A model generated the notes under the pieces. The model was not told the origin of the DNA, ran no database searches, and was given only the letters and a program-made list of their open reading frames with translations. Below, in pieces: positions 1 to 7,462 of a stretch of 52,640 nucleotides of DNA. Position 1 is the stretch's first letter. Every line of letters starts with the position of its first letter. This DNA comes from an uncultured Maribacter sp. (GTDB lineage Bacteria > Bacteroidota > Bacteroidia > Flavobacteriales > Flavobacteriaceae), in the NCBI GenBank assembly GCA_937125035.1, contig CAKZLG010000066.1, positions 1 to 52,640 on the forward strand. The letters run 5' to 3'. The position numbers were made by a program, and so were the translations under genes.

Positions 1-53
1 AGCGGTTAAAGTTCATAACCCGGAGGCCGAGGGTTCAAGTCCCTCTCTCGCTA
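1..53 (+). tRNA. 3' half of a tRNA-Met (CAT)-like gene, cut by the window edge
   Basis: The T-arm is clear: GAGGG (29-33), loop TTCAAGT, CCCTC (41-45), then the acceptor 3' strand TCTCGCT (46-52) and discriminator A53; CCA is not encoded. Counting back from the T-stem, the canonical distance puts the anticodon CAT at 14-16, with U33 and A37 in place and the 3' anticodon-stem strand CCCGG at 19-23. The 5' side does not fit: 7-11 read TAAAG where CCGGG is needed, and the GG of the D-loop (4-5) is about six bases too close to the anticodon. Either the gene has an internal deletion, or only the 3' half is a tRNA copy (an attachment-site remnant). The 5' acceptor lies outside the window. Confidence 0.6.
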
Positions 54-67
54 CACATCTCTTAAAG

Positions 68-94
68 GGCATCAATACACATTGATGCCTTTTT
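68..94 (+). terminator. Rho-independent terminator behind the tRNA
   Basis: A perfect 9-bp stem (68-76 with 81-89) closes a four-base ACAC loop and is followed by a run of T (90-94). It would end transcription of the tRNA unit. The stretch from here to the next gene holds no convincing ORF. Confidence 0.85.
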
Positions 95-277
95 CTATTC
101 CTACCATAGTTCAAATACCATGGTTGTTTTTATAGCATTGGATGATAGAACAGGTTTTGAACATGATCCCAGTTACATTCATTGTAAATTGACCTGATAA
201 GAAATTAGGTTTTGGGCTCCTTCCTATTGCAGATCACCTTGAACTTTGATAACTTTCCAAAGACTAAAACCAAGCAA

Positions 278-1150
278 ATGCAGAACATTTTGGTAACGGG
301 CGCTACGGGCAATGTGGGAAGGGCAGTGATCGATCACCTATTACGAAACCCAATTGGAGGAGATGTCATTGCAGCGGTGCGGGATGTGGAAAAAGAAAAA
401 CACACCTTCAATCACCTAAAAGGCTTAAGTTATGGCTATTTTGATTTTGAGGACAGCACCTCCTTTAACGGGGCCTTTAAGGAAATAAACGTACTCTTCT
501 TACTTAGACCGCCCCATATTTCGGATATTGAGCCCATTTTCAAACCCCTATTATTGGCTGCCAAACAGAGTGGGTTGACCAAGATTGTCTTTTTATCCGT
601 GCAGGGGGCCGAAAAAAGTAAGGTCATACCCCATAATAAATTGGAACGGCTGATCACCTCCTTAGGGTTTCATGCTATCTTTGTACGGCCCTCCTATTTC
701 ATGCAAAACCTTACCACTACCTTGTTACCGGAGATAAAAAAGGAAAGCTCCATTACCCTACCGGCCGGCCGGGCAAAATTCAATTGGGTGGATGTTGAGG
801 ACATAGGGGCGGCCTGCGCGGTCTTATTGCGCTCATTTGATGTGCATAACAACGGGGTTTATGAAATTACCGGTAATGAAAACTTGAATTTCAACGAGGT
901 AGCGAAAATGATGACACAACATCTAGGGGCAGAAATTACCTATCACAGAATAAATCCGTTATGCTTTTACATAAAAAAGCGTAGGGCGGGTATGCCCCAA
1001 GGGTTCGCATTGGTAATGACTTTGCTCCATTTTTTGCCCAGATTGCAAAAGGAGCCTCGAATATCATCAGATTTTGTGGAACTTACGGGCAAGAGCCCTA
1101 TTTCATTGAATGCCTTTTTGCATCGGGAGAAGGAGACGTTCCAAAACTGA
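278..1150 (+). CDS. NmrA-like NAD(P)-binding oxidoreductase/epimerase
   Basis: This is a 290-residue Rossmann-fold protein of the atypical short-chain dehydrogenase class (NmrA / NAD(P)H azoreductase-like). The N-terminus carries the glycine-rich dinucleotide motif TGATGNVG directly after the first beta strand. The ATG at 278 is preferred: an upstream TTG at 212 would add 22 residues before the Rossmann strand that fit no known family start. Such proteins bind NAD(P)(H) and act as oxidoreductases or redox sensors; the substrate cannot be inferred. The gene stands alone between the tRNA terminator and the promoter of the sugar-oxidation operon, with about 120 bases to the next gene, so it is probably its own unit. 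No signal peptide is seen; cytoplasmic. Confidence 0.8.
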   Translation: MQNILVTGATGNVGRAVIDHLLRNPIGGDVIAAVRDVEKEKHTFNHLKGLSYGYFDFEDSTSFNGAFKEINVLFLLRPPHISDIEPIFKPLLLAAKQSGLTKIVFLSVQGAEKSKVIPHNKLERLITSLGFHAIFVRPSYFMQNLTTTLLPEIKKESSITLPAGRAKFNWVDVEDIGAACAVLLRSFDVHNNGVYEITGNENLNFNEVAKMMTQHLGAEITYHRINPLCFYIKKRRAGMPQGFALVMTLLHFLPRLQKEPRISSDFVELTGKSPISLNAFLHREKETFQN

Positions 1151-1196
1151 GCACTTACATGGGTGATTTTGAGTTTCCATTGTTTTTTTACAACGC

Positions 1197-1214
1197 AACT
1201 TGTACGTACAAGTT
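1197..1214. promoter_or_regulatory. 18-bp perfect palindrome, candidate operator for the GntR regulator at 10559-11278
   Basis: AACTTGTACGTACAAGTT is its own reverse complement over all 18 bases. It lies 58 bases upstream of the first gene of a nine-gene operon and overlaps the probable -33 element of its promoter, a position suited to repression. The shape (TTGTA-N2-TACAA core) resembles operators of HutC/UTRA-type GntR regulators such as TreR, and a GntR/UTRA regulator is encoded at the far end of the locus. The palindrome is seen directly; the pairing with that regulator is inference. Confidence 0.65.
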
Positions 1215-1230
1215 AAATGCCTTACTTTTA
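1200..1230 (+). promoter_or_regulatory. Candidate Bacteroidota promoter of the sugar-oxidation operon
   Basis: TTG at 1200-1202 and TACTTTTA at 1223-1230, separated by 20 bases, fit the TTG-N17-23-TAnnTTTG pattern of Bacteroidota promoters with one mismatch in the -7 element. The -33 element sits inside the 18-bp palindrome. The start site would fall near 1237, giving a leader of about 35 bases. Confidence 0.45.
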
Positions 1231-1272
1231 AATCGAGACAACTATCAAAATCCCAACTTGTTTGTTTGAACT

Positions 1273-2208
1273 ATGAACAATACCACTAGAAGACACTTTC
1301 TGCACCAAGCGGCGCTCGGCACCGCTGGGACCATAGTACTGCCCAGCATCATGGCCGCCAAGGTAAAGGAGGCTCGCCAAAACAGCCCTCGGGTGCCCAT
1401 CTCCGGACATGTTTGGGTATATGCTAGTAATTATCCGCCCCATTGGGACTGTACCCCCATTTTGGAACAGGTTTTCAAAGATTTCCAGTTTGCCGATCTG
1501 GATGGTGTGGAGCTCATGGAAGGGCAGTTGCGGCATGCAGATGCCGTAGCACGCATCAACAACTATATTGCTACCTATGGCGTACCAGTGACCGGTTCTT
1601 CGTACGGGGTGGGCTTTGGCATGTGGGATAATGGTCAACATAAGGACATTCTTACCGATATTGCCGTAGTGGTACCGCGTTTGGCCGAAGTGGGTGGCAA
1701 AACCTTTGGCATTTCCGTTGGCAACAAAAAAGAGGGGGCCAAAACAGAGGCCGAACTGGATGCCCAAGCAGAAGTTCTGTTGAAAATACGGCAAATTTGC
1801 CAAGAAAATGGCATAGAGGCCAACCTGCACAACCACACCTATGAAGTGGAAAACGGAATGCATGACCTCCGGGGGACCTTAGAGCGTATTCCGGACTTTA
1901 AGCTGGGCCCCGATTTAAATTGGCTCATCCGGGCCAAAATAGACCCCGTTGCCTTCATTCATGAATTTGGACCGCAATTGGTCTACCTCCATATTCGCGA
2001 TCAATACCAAGATGGCACATGGACCGAATATGTGGGCCAAGGCGTCACCGATTTCAAAAGCATTTCCGCCGCGCTCAAGGCTCAAAATTTTAATGGGAGG
2101 GCCGCTGTGGAGCTGGCTTTCCCCAATGATTTTACGCCAAAATACCCACTCAGAAAAGATTGGAAAAAAAGCAAACGATTCGTTCAGCGCACCTTTGGGT
2201 GGAGCTGA
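1273..2208 (+). CDS. Tat-exported TIM-barrel sugar isomerase/epimerase (xylose-isomerase-like AP endonuclease fold)
   Basis: The 311-residue protein opens with a twin-arginine signal (TRRHFL at residues 5-10, then a hydrophobic stretch to about residue 28), so it is predicted to fold in the cytoplasm and be exported. The rest is an AP_endonuc_2 / xylose-isomerase-like barrel with likely metal ligands in NLHNHTYE, GPDLNW, YLHIRD and the C-terminal VELAF strand. Relatives act as sugar or keto-sugar epimerases/isomerases, or in newer work as 3-keto-glycoside lyases or hydratases. It is the first gene of the operon, 21 bases ahead of the Gfo/Idh gene, downstream of the palindrome and promoter. 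The ATG is supported by the Tat motif right after it. The substrate is unknown. Confidence 0.85.
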   Translation: MNNTTRRHFLHQAALGTAGTIVLPSIMAAKVKEARQNSPRVPISGHVWVYASNYPPHWDCTPILEQVFKDFQFADLDGVELMEGQLRHADAVARINNYIATYGVPVTGSSYGVGFGMWDNGQHKDILTDIAVVVPRLAEVGGKTFGISVGNKKEGAKTEAELDAQAEVLLKIRQICQENGIEANLHNHTYEVENGMHDLRGTLERIPDFKLGPDLNWLIRAKIDPVAFIHEFGPQLVYLHIRDQYQDGTWTEYVGQGVTDFKSISAALKAQNFNGRAAVELAFPNDFTPKYPLRKDWKKSKRFVQRTFGWS

Positions 2209-2229
2209 TGCCATTTAAAATAACACCCT

Positions 2230-3432
2230 ATGAACATTGCCATGTTGGGCTCTGGATTTATAGCCCGTTTTTACGCTGATTCCCTCCACGCACAAAGAAG
2301 GGTGGACCGCCTTACCACGGTCTATTCAAGAAATGAGGAGAATGCCAAGAGATTTGCAGCGGACTATGGCCTGGAAAAACATACCACTACCATGAAAGAG
2401 GCCATAGAGGACCCGGATGTGGATGTGGTGCTCATTTCCCTGCCCAACCATCTACACGAAGAGGCCGTTCTGGCCTGCGCGGCAGCGGGCAAACACGTGC
2501 TGTGCACAAAACCTTTGGGGAGAAATGCGCAAGAGGCCAAAATCATGTTGGATGCCGTGGAGAAGGCCGGTGTTTTTGGGGGCTATCTAGAAGATCTCTG
2601 CTATACCCCTAAATTCCTGAAATCCATGGAGAGCATCGCCAAGGGGGATATTGGCAATGTACTCTGGGCAAAATCCCGTGAAACCCATCCCGGTCCCCAT
2701 AGCGACTGGTTCTGGGACAAGGAAAAATCAGGCGGGGGCGCTATCATAGATCTCGGTTGCCACTGTGTGGAAATCAGCCGCAATTTTATCGGGAAAAATA
2801 TAAAACCCATAGAGGTCATGTGCTGGGCAGCTACCCAAGTGCACCCTATAGACGCCGAAGACCATGCCATTGGGCTCGTTAAATATGCCAATGGCGCCAT
2901 TGGCCAGTTTGAGGTCAGCTGGACCTTCCGTGGCGGCATGGATCTTCGGGACGAGGTCATGGGAACAGAGGGCACCATTTGGGTAAACAGTTTTCTAAGA
3001 ACAGGTTTTGAAATGTTCACCACCGGTAAGGGAAATGATGGCTATGTAGCCGAAAAGGCGGAGTCCAACACAGGCTGGTTGTTTCCCGTTGGGGATGAGT
3101 CCCACGAATTGGGCTACCCCCATATGTTCACGGACATGTTCAATGCCATAGAGGAAAAAAGGCAACCTTTGGAAAATTTTTACGATGGTTATGTGGTCAA
3201 TGCCATATTGGATGCGGCATTCCTGTCGGCAGAAAGTAAGACTTGGGAGCCCGTGGTGTTGGAAGATTGGCGCGGAGATGACCCCACGACCAGTGAAAAA
3301 CAATGGGCCTCTTATGATGCGGACCATTTTATTATCAAGGAAGAGGTATTGCCCAATGGCGATAAAAAACTAATTTTAAAGCATAAGGAGTCGGGCAAGA
3401 TCACCCAAAAGGTCACCCAGGCCAACGGATAA
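2230..3432 (+). CDS. Gfo/Idh/MocA-family oxidoreductase
   Basis: This 400-residue protein begins directly with the Rossmann strand and glycine-rich loop LGSGFIA (residues 6-12), has the family KP motif as CTKP (92-95, Lys-94), and the catalytic pair Asp-174 and His-178 in DLGCHCVE. No signal peptide is present, so it should act in the cytoplasm with NAD(P), interconverting hydroxyl and keto groups on a sugar or cyclitol. Genes of this family next to exported TIM-barrel and GMC genes are typical of loci that handle keto-sugars in Bacteroidota; that reading is inference. It lies 21 bases after the TIM-barrel gene and 32 before the GMC gene, in one operon. Confidence 0.88.
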   Translation: MNIAMLGSGFIARFYADSLHAQRRVDRLTTVYSRNEENAKRFAADYGLEKHTTTMKEAIEDPDVDVVLISLPNHLHEEAVLACAAAGKHVLCTKPLGRNAQEAKIMLDAVEKAGVFGGYLEDLCYTPKFLKSMESIAKGDIGNVLWAKSRETHPGPHSDWFWDKEKSGGGAIIDLGCHCVEISRNFIGKNIKPIEVMCWAATQVHPIDAEDHAIGLVKYANGAIGQFEVSWTFRGGMDLRDEVMGTEGTIWVNSFLRTGFEMFTTGKGNDGYVAEKAESNTGWLFPVGDESHELGYPHMFTDMFNAIEEKRQPLENFYDGYVVNAILDAAFLSAESKTWEPVVLEDWRGDDPTTSEKQWASYDADHFIIKEEVLPNGDKKLILKHKESGKITQKVTQANG

Positions 3433-3441
3433 ACGAAAACC

Positions 3442-3468
3442 ATGATGCAAAAAACATATCCTAAATGA
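3442..3468 (+). CDS. Possible eight-codon leader ORF coupled to the GMC gene
   Basis: ATG ATG CAA AAA ACA TAT CCT AAA TGA fills the gap between the Gfo/Idh and GMC genes, and its stop shares the ATGA overlap with the GMC start codon. It may couple translation to the next gene or simply be chance. The peptide itself shows nothing recognisable. Confidence 0.2.
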   Translation: MMQKTYPK

Positions 3469-5162
3469 ATATAAACGGAAAAGTCGCGAAAGAGAACACC
3501 TATGATGCCATTGTTATTGGTTCTGGCATCAGTGGGGGCTGGGCGGCAAAGGAACTGTGCGAGAAAGGGCTGAAGACCTTGGTGTTGGAGCGCGGTCGTA
3601 TGGTAAAGCACATTGAGGACTACACCACCGCTACCATGAACCCTTGGGAGTTTAAGCACCGCGGCGCCATCCCCCAAAATATCAAGGAAGAGAACCCGGT
3701 GGTAAGCCGTTGCTATGCCTATAATGAGGCCACGGAACACTTTTTCGTAAAGGACAAAGAACACCCTTACGTACAAAAAAAGCCTTTTGATTGGATCAGG
3801 GGCTATCAAGTGGGCGGCAAATCGCTGCTTTGGGCGCGTTGGACCCAACGATGGAGCGATCTGGACTTTGAGGCCAACGCTAAAGAGGGCATTGCGGTGG
3901 ACTGGCCCATACGTTATAAGGACATCGCCCCATGGTATTCGTATGTGGAGCAATTCGCAGGCATCAGTGGTAACAAAGACGGGCTGGCCCAAGTGCCAGA
4001 CGGTGAGTTCCTGCCACCCATGGAAATGAACTGTTTGGAAAAGCACGTACAAAAAACCCTTAAGAACCTCTATGACGACCGCCACTTGGTCATCTCCAGA
4101 ACAGCCAATCTTACGGTGCGCCATAACGGCCGCGGCCCCTGTCAATACAGGAGCCTGTGTAATAGAGGGTGTCCGTTTAGCGGCTATTTCAGCAGTAATG
4201 CCGCAACACTGCCGGCCGCAGAGGCTACGGGCAACATGACCTTGAGACCGTTTTCCGTAGTGCAGTCCATCTTATATGACAAGGACTTGGGCAAGGCCAC
4301 CGGAGTGCGCATTATGGATACGAACACCAAGGAGGTCATGGAGTACCATGCCAAAATCATCTTCGTGAACGGCTCCACGCTTAACTCCACCTTATTGCTG
4401 ATGAACTCCAAGAGCGATCGGTTCCCAAATGGCATGGGCAATGATTCCGGGGAATTGGGGCACAACCTTATGGACCATAATTATAATTGCAAAGTGGAAG
4501 GTGAATATGAGGGTTTTGAGGATACCTATTATTCCGGCCGAAGGCCTACCGGTACCTATCTTGCCAGGTTCAGGAATTTCGGCAATGACAGCCAGTCCCA
4601 TTTCAAAAGGGGATACGCCTATGCCTGTGGAGGCTCCAGGGCACCTTTTAGTGATGTCAGTGAAACGGCCATTGGCTTACCACTGAAACAGGACCAGACC
4701 CAATTGGGCCCTTGGAAATTTGGATTCAGCGGCATGGGGGAATGTCTCCCTTATCATGAAAATAAGATCAGCCTCAGTAATGATAAAACAGATGAATGGG
4801 GGATGCCGTTATTAGAGTTTGATGCGGAGTACAAAGAGAACGAAAGGGCCATGGCCAAAGACATGGTACAAACGGCCATGGAGATGTTGGATAAAATGAA
4901 ATTCAAGAACATCACCGATAAAAAAGAGTCTAGGAACATCGGCCTCAACATCCATGAAATGGGGACTGCTAGAATGGGTAGGGATTCCAAAACCTCAGTG
5001 CTCAATGGCCATAACCAAGTGTGGGGCGCTCCCAATGTGTTTGTCACAGATGGCGCCTGCATGACCTCCAGTGCCTGCCAAAACCCATCTTTGACGTACA
5101 TGGCCCTGACCGCCAGAGCAGCCGATTTTGCCGTAAACGAATTAAAGAAAATGAATCTATAA
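3465..5162 (+). CDS. GMC-family FAD dehydrogenase, large subunit (gluconate/sugar dehydrogenase type)
   Basis: The 565-residue protein has the FAD-binding dinucleotide motif GSGISG at residues 19-24 with the acidic Glu-42, and a C-terminal GMC domain with the catalytic His (about residue 497, in IHEMGTARMG) and Asn (about 540, in CQNPS). GMC enzymes oxidise alcohols or sugar hydroxyls; this branch matches the flavoprotein subunit of membrane-bound gluconate, fructose or 3-position sugar dehydrogenases. It has no signal peptide, yet its partner gene, starting at the next base (TAAATG), encodes a lipoprotein small subunit, so co-export with that subunit is likely. No dedicated cytochrome c gene is present nearby, which leaves the electron acceptor open. 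Confidence 0.9.
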   Translation: MNINGKVAKENTYDAIVIGSGISGGWAAKELCEKGLKTLVLERGRMVKHIEDYTTATMNPWEFKHRGAIPQNIKEENPVVSRCYAYNEATEHFFVKDKEHPYVQKKPFDWIRGYQVGGKSLLWARWTQRWSDLDFEANAKEGIAVDWPIRYKDIAPWYSYVEQFAGISGNKDGLAQVPDGEFLPPMEMNCLEKHVQKTLKNLYDDRHLVISRTANLTVRHNGRGPCQYRSLCNRGCPFSGYFSSNAATLPAAEATGNMTLRPFSVVQSILYDKDLGKATGVRIMDTNTKEVMEYHAKIIFVNGSTLNSTLLLMNSKSDRFPNGMGNDSGELGHNLMDHNYNCKVEGEYEGFEDTYYSGRRPTGTYLARFRNFGNDSQSHFKRGYAYACGGSRAPFSDVSETAIGLPLKQDQTQLGPWKFGFSGMGECLPYHENKISLSNDKTDEWGMPLLEFDAEYKENERAMAKDMVQTAMEMLDKMKFKNITDKKESRNIGLNIHEMGTARMGRDSKTSVLNGHNQVWGAPNVFVTDGACMTSSACQNPSLTYMALTARAADFAVNELKKMNL

Positions 5163-5738
5163 ATGAAGCGAAAAACATTTATCAAACAACTGGGCTACGG
5201 TTCTGGGGCCACTCTTTTCTTACCATCCGCACTTCTTGTGGGCGGGTGTTCCCATACCCCTGTGGACCGTACCGCGCTCACAGAAGTGGATGTTCCTTTT
5301 TTGGATGATCTTGGGGAAACCATCATCCCCTCCACCCCAACAGTGCCCGGGGCAAAAGCAACGGCAATAGGGGAATATATAGTACTGATGTACAATGATT
5401 GTATGTCCCAAGAGGATAAGGCCATTTTAGTAAAGGGCATCAATGAACTGGATCGGCGTTCTGCCCAAATGTTCGAAAAATCCTTCTTGGATGCCACTCC
5501 AGAACAGCGCTTGCAATTATTGGAGGCGGTACAGACCGAAGCCCACACGTACCAACTGGAAATGGAAGGGGAAGAGGCAGCCGATGCCCACTATTTTCAA
5601 ATCCTCAAGGGGCTTGTGCTTACTGGTTATTTCACCTCCGAGATTGGTATGACACAAGCTAGGGAATACCTCCCCGTACCTGGAAAGTACGTAGCATGCA
5701 TGCCCTATGCGCCAAAGGATAAAGTTTGGGCCCTGTGA
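5163..5738 (+). CDS. Gluconate 2-dehydrogenase subunit 3 family lipoprotein (small subunit of the GMC enzyme)
   Basis: This 191-residue protein matches the Gluconate_2-dh3 family, the small partner of GMC dehydrogenases. The start MKRKTFIKQL resembles a Tat signal with Lys-Arg in place of the usual twin arginine, followed by a hydrophobic segment and a lipobox-like LVGGC with Cys-29, so the mature protein would be lipid-anchored. The mature region is mostly helical. In characterised systems this subunit carries the export signal for the FAD subunit, which has none here. The start codon abuts the GMC stop codon, indicating translational coupling. Whether the KR variant is read by Tat or by Sec cannot be told from sequence. 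Confidence 0.85.
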   Translation: MKRKTFIKQLGYGSGATLFLPSALLVGGCSHTPVDRTALTEVDVPFLDDLGETIIPSTPTVPGAKATAIGEYIVLMYNDCMSQEDKAILVKGINELDRRSAQMFEKSFLDATPEQRLQLLEAVQTEAHTYQLEMEGEEAADAHYFQILKGLVLTGYFTSEIGMTQAREYLPVPGKYVACMPYAPKDKVWAL

Positions 5739-5757
5739 GAAACGCGCAATAAAAAAC

Positions 5758-6540
5758 ATGGACTTTACCAACACCGTATACATTATAATGGGCGGCACCA
5801 CGGGCATGGGCCTATCCTCGGCCAAGGCCTTGGTGGCGAAGGGTGCCAAAGTATTGGTCGTGGGCCGCAATACAGAGAGTTGCGATAGTGCGCAGGAGGC
5901 CTTAGGGGCATCTGGCATTGCTATTTCCGGGGATGCCACCGATCCAAAAACCATACATACTGCCATTCACAGGGCGGTCACAGAATTTGGCCCCATCAAC
6001 GGCCTGTTCCATGTGGCAGGGGGAAGCGGTAGAAAATGGGGGGATGGGCCCTTACATGAACTCACCCTGAAAGGCTGGAACAAGACCATGGAACTCAACC
6101 TCACCTCCATGATGCTGAGCAACCAGGGCATGATCCAGTATTTTTTGAAGGAAGGCCGATCGGGTTCCCTATTGAATATGGGCTCCGTGTTGGGCTACTC
6201 GCCCTCCCCAACCTATTTCACCACCCATGCATACGCAGCGGCCAAATCGGCCATTATTGGTTTTTCAAAATCCATAGCCGCCCATTACGCCAAAGATAAT
6301 ATCAGGATCAATGTTATTGCCCCTAGTCTTTTCATTACGCCCATGGCGCAACGGGCGGCCCAAGATGATGAAATCCTTCGCTTTTTAAAAACGAAACAGC
6401 CTTTGGATGGGGGCAGACCGGGGCAACCAGAAGACATCAACACAGCAGCCTTGATGTTCCTGCACCCAGATTCCCGCTTTATCACGGGCCAGGTGTTGGG
6501 GGTGGACGGGGCATGGTGCCTTAGTGAAGGACAACTTTAA
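5758..6540 (+). CDS. Short-chain dehydrogenase/reductase (SDR)
   Basis: A 260-residue classical SDR. The cofactor motif GGTTGMG lies at residues 12-18 and the active-site tetrad is complete: Asn-114, Ser-143, Tyr-159 and Lys-163 (YAAAK). The C-terminal FITGQVLGVDGAW is typical of the family. It should be a cytoplasmic NAD(P)-dependent enzyme that oxidises a sugar or reduces a keto-sugar. It starts 19 bases after the small-subunit gene; its end overlaps or nearly abuts the ROK gene. The ATG at 5758 is chosen because an upstream ATG at 5707 lies inside the preceding gene and adds unrelated residues. Confidence 0.9.
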   Translation: MDFTNTVYIIMGGTTGMGLSSAKALVAKGAKVLVVGRNTESCDSAQEALGASGIAISGDATDPKTIHTAIHRAVTEFGPINGLFHVAGGSGRKWGDGPLHELTLKGWNKTMELNLTSMMLSNQGMIQYFLKEGRSGSLLNMGSVLGYSPSPTYFTTHAYAAAKSAIIGFSKSIAAHYAKDNIRINVIAPSLFITPMAQRAAQDDEILRFLKTKQPLDGGRPGQPEDINTAALMFLHPDSRFITGQVLGVDGAWCLSEGQL

Positions 6541-6541
6541 C

Positions 6542-7462
6542 ATGCACCATATGGAGCAGCACTTCTTGGGTATCGATATTGGCGGAACACGGATAAAATG
6601 GTGTCTCACAAATGACAGGGGGACCATTTTGGAACGTCAAACCTTCGCTACCAATGACACTCCAGATGAAATGGCCTCATGGCGCACTCAGGTTTTGGAC
6701 CTTATTAAGGCGACGGCAAAAGCAACAGAGACAAAGGGAGACTCTTTATCATGTGGTATTTCCGCCCCGGGCTTAGTGGATGATCAAAACCAACGCGTGC
6801 TCTTTATGCCAGAACGCCTCAAGGGTCTTGAAAATTTCCATTGGGCCCAAGCTACTGGCCGTCCGGTGGTGGTCATCAATGACGGGCACTCCGCCACCTT
6901 GGCAGAATACGAAACGGTTTATAAGGCGAAGGGCGTGCGCCACTTTTTGATGCTCACCTTGGGCACCGGGGTGGGCGGCGGGCTCGTCTTGAACGGCCAG
7001 CTGTACCAAGGCCATCTGCAGCGGGCGGGCCATATGGGCCATATGACCGTGGACATCCATGGGGCACCTACCATGACCAACATGCCGGGCAGCCTAGAAC
7101 ATGCCATGGGCAATTTTTCCGTGGGTGAACGTACCCACGGAAGCTTCGTAAGCACCAAGGAGCTTGTGGAGGCCTATACAAACGGGGACCCTTCGGCAAA
7201 AAAATACTGGCTGGCCTCCATAGACCGCTTGGCGGTGGCCCTGTCCGCCCTTGCAAATATTGTCTCTCCTGAGGTTATCAGCATTGGGGGTGGTATTGCC
7301 CATGGCGCGGGTGTGGCTCTGATACAGCCCTTGGCCGAGGCCATGGAACGCTATGAATGGCGGCCCGGGGGGCACAGAATAACAATAAAAAAAGCAACCT
7401 TGGGCACGTATGCGGGTGCCTTGGGCGCAGCAATGTTCGCAAGACTAAAAAAAATAAAATGA
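6542..7462 (+). CDS. ROK-family sugar kinase-like protein lacking the zinc motif
   Basis: The N-terminal phosphate-binding motif GIDIGGTRIKW and the catalytic Asp in INDGHSA (ROK proteins usually have NDANAA) are present, followed by LGTGVGGGLVLNG. Two family hallmarks are altered: the E-x-G-H motif reads RAGHMGHM, without the Glu, and the zinc-binding C-x-C-G-x2-G-C segment reads GAPTMTNMPGSLE, with no cysteine. There is no N-terminal helix-turn-helix, so it is not a ROK repressor. It probably phosphorylates a sugar or keto-acid, but activity or specificity may differ from typical ROK glucokinases. In-frame ATGs at 6524, 6542 and 6551 are possible; 6542 follows the SDR stop directly. Its stop overlaps the SIS start as ATGA. 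Confidence 0.8.
   Translation: MHHMEQHFLGIDIGGTRIKWCLTNDRGTILERQTFATNDTPDEMASWRTQVLDLIKATAKATETKGDSLSCGISAPGLVDDQNQRVLFMPERLKGLENFHWAQATGRPVVVINDGHSATLAEYETVYKAKGVRHFLMLTLGTGVGGGLVLNGQLYQGHLQRAGHMGHMTVDIHGAPTMTNMPGSLEHAMGNFSVGERTHGSFVSTKELVEAYTNGDPSAKKYWLASIDRLAVALSALANIVSPEVISIGGGIAHGAGVALIQPLAEAMERYEWRPGGHRITIKKATLGTYAGALGAAMFARLKKIK

Noticed and set aside
102-125. ACCAT/ATGGT inverted repeat upstream of the NmrA-like gene
   Set aside because: Only five bases per arm with an uneven spacer, and not placed against a clear promoter; likely chance.
3312-4145. Long minus-strand reading frame opposite the GMC gene
   Set aside because: It lies wholly antisense to a well-conserved enzyme gene, has no recognisable domain and is explained by codon bias of the real frame.
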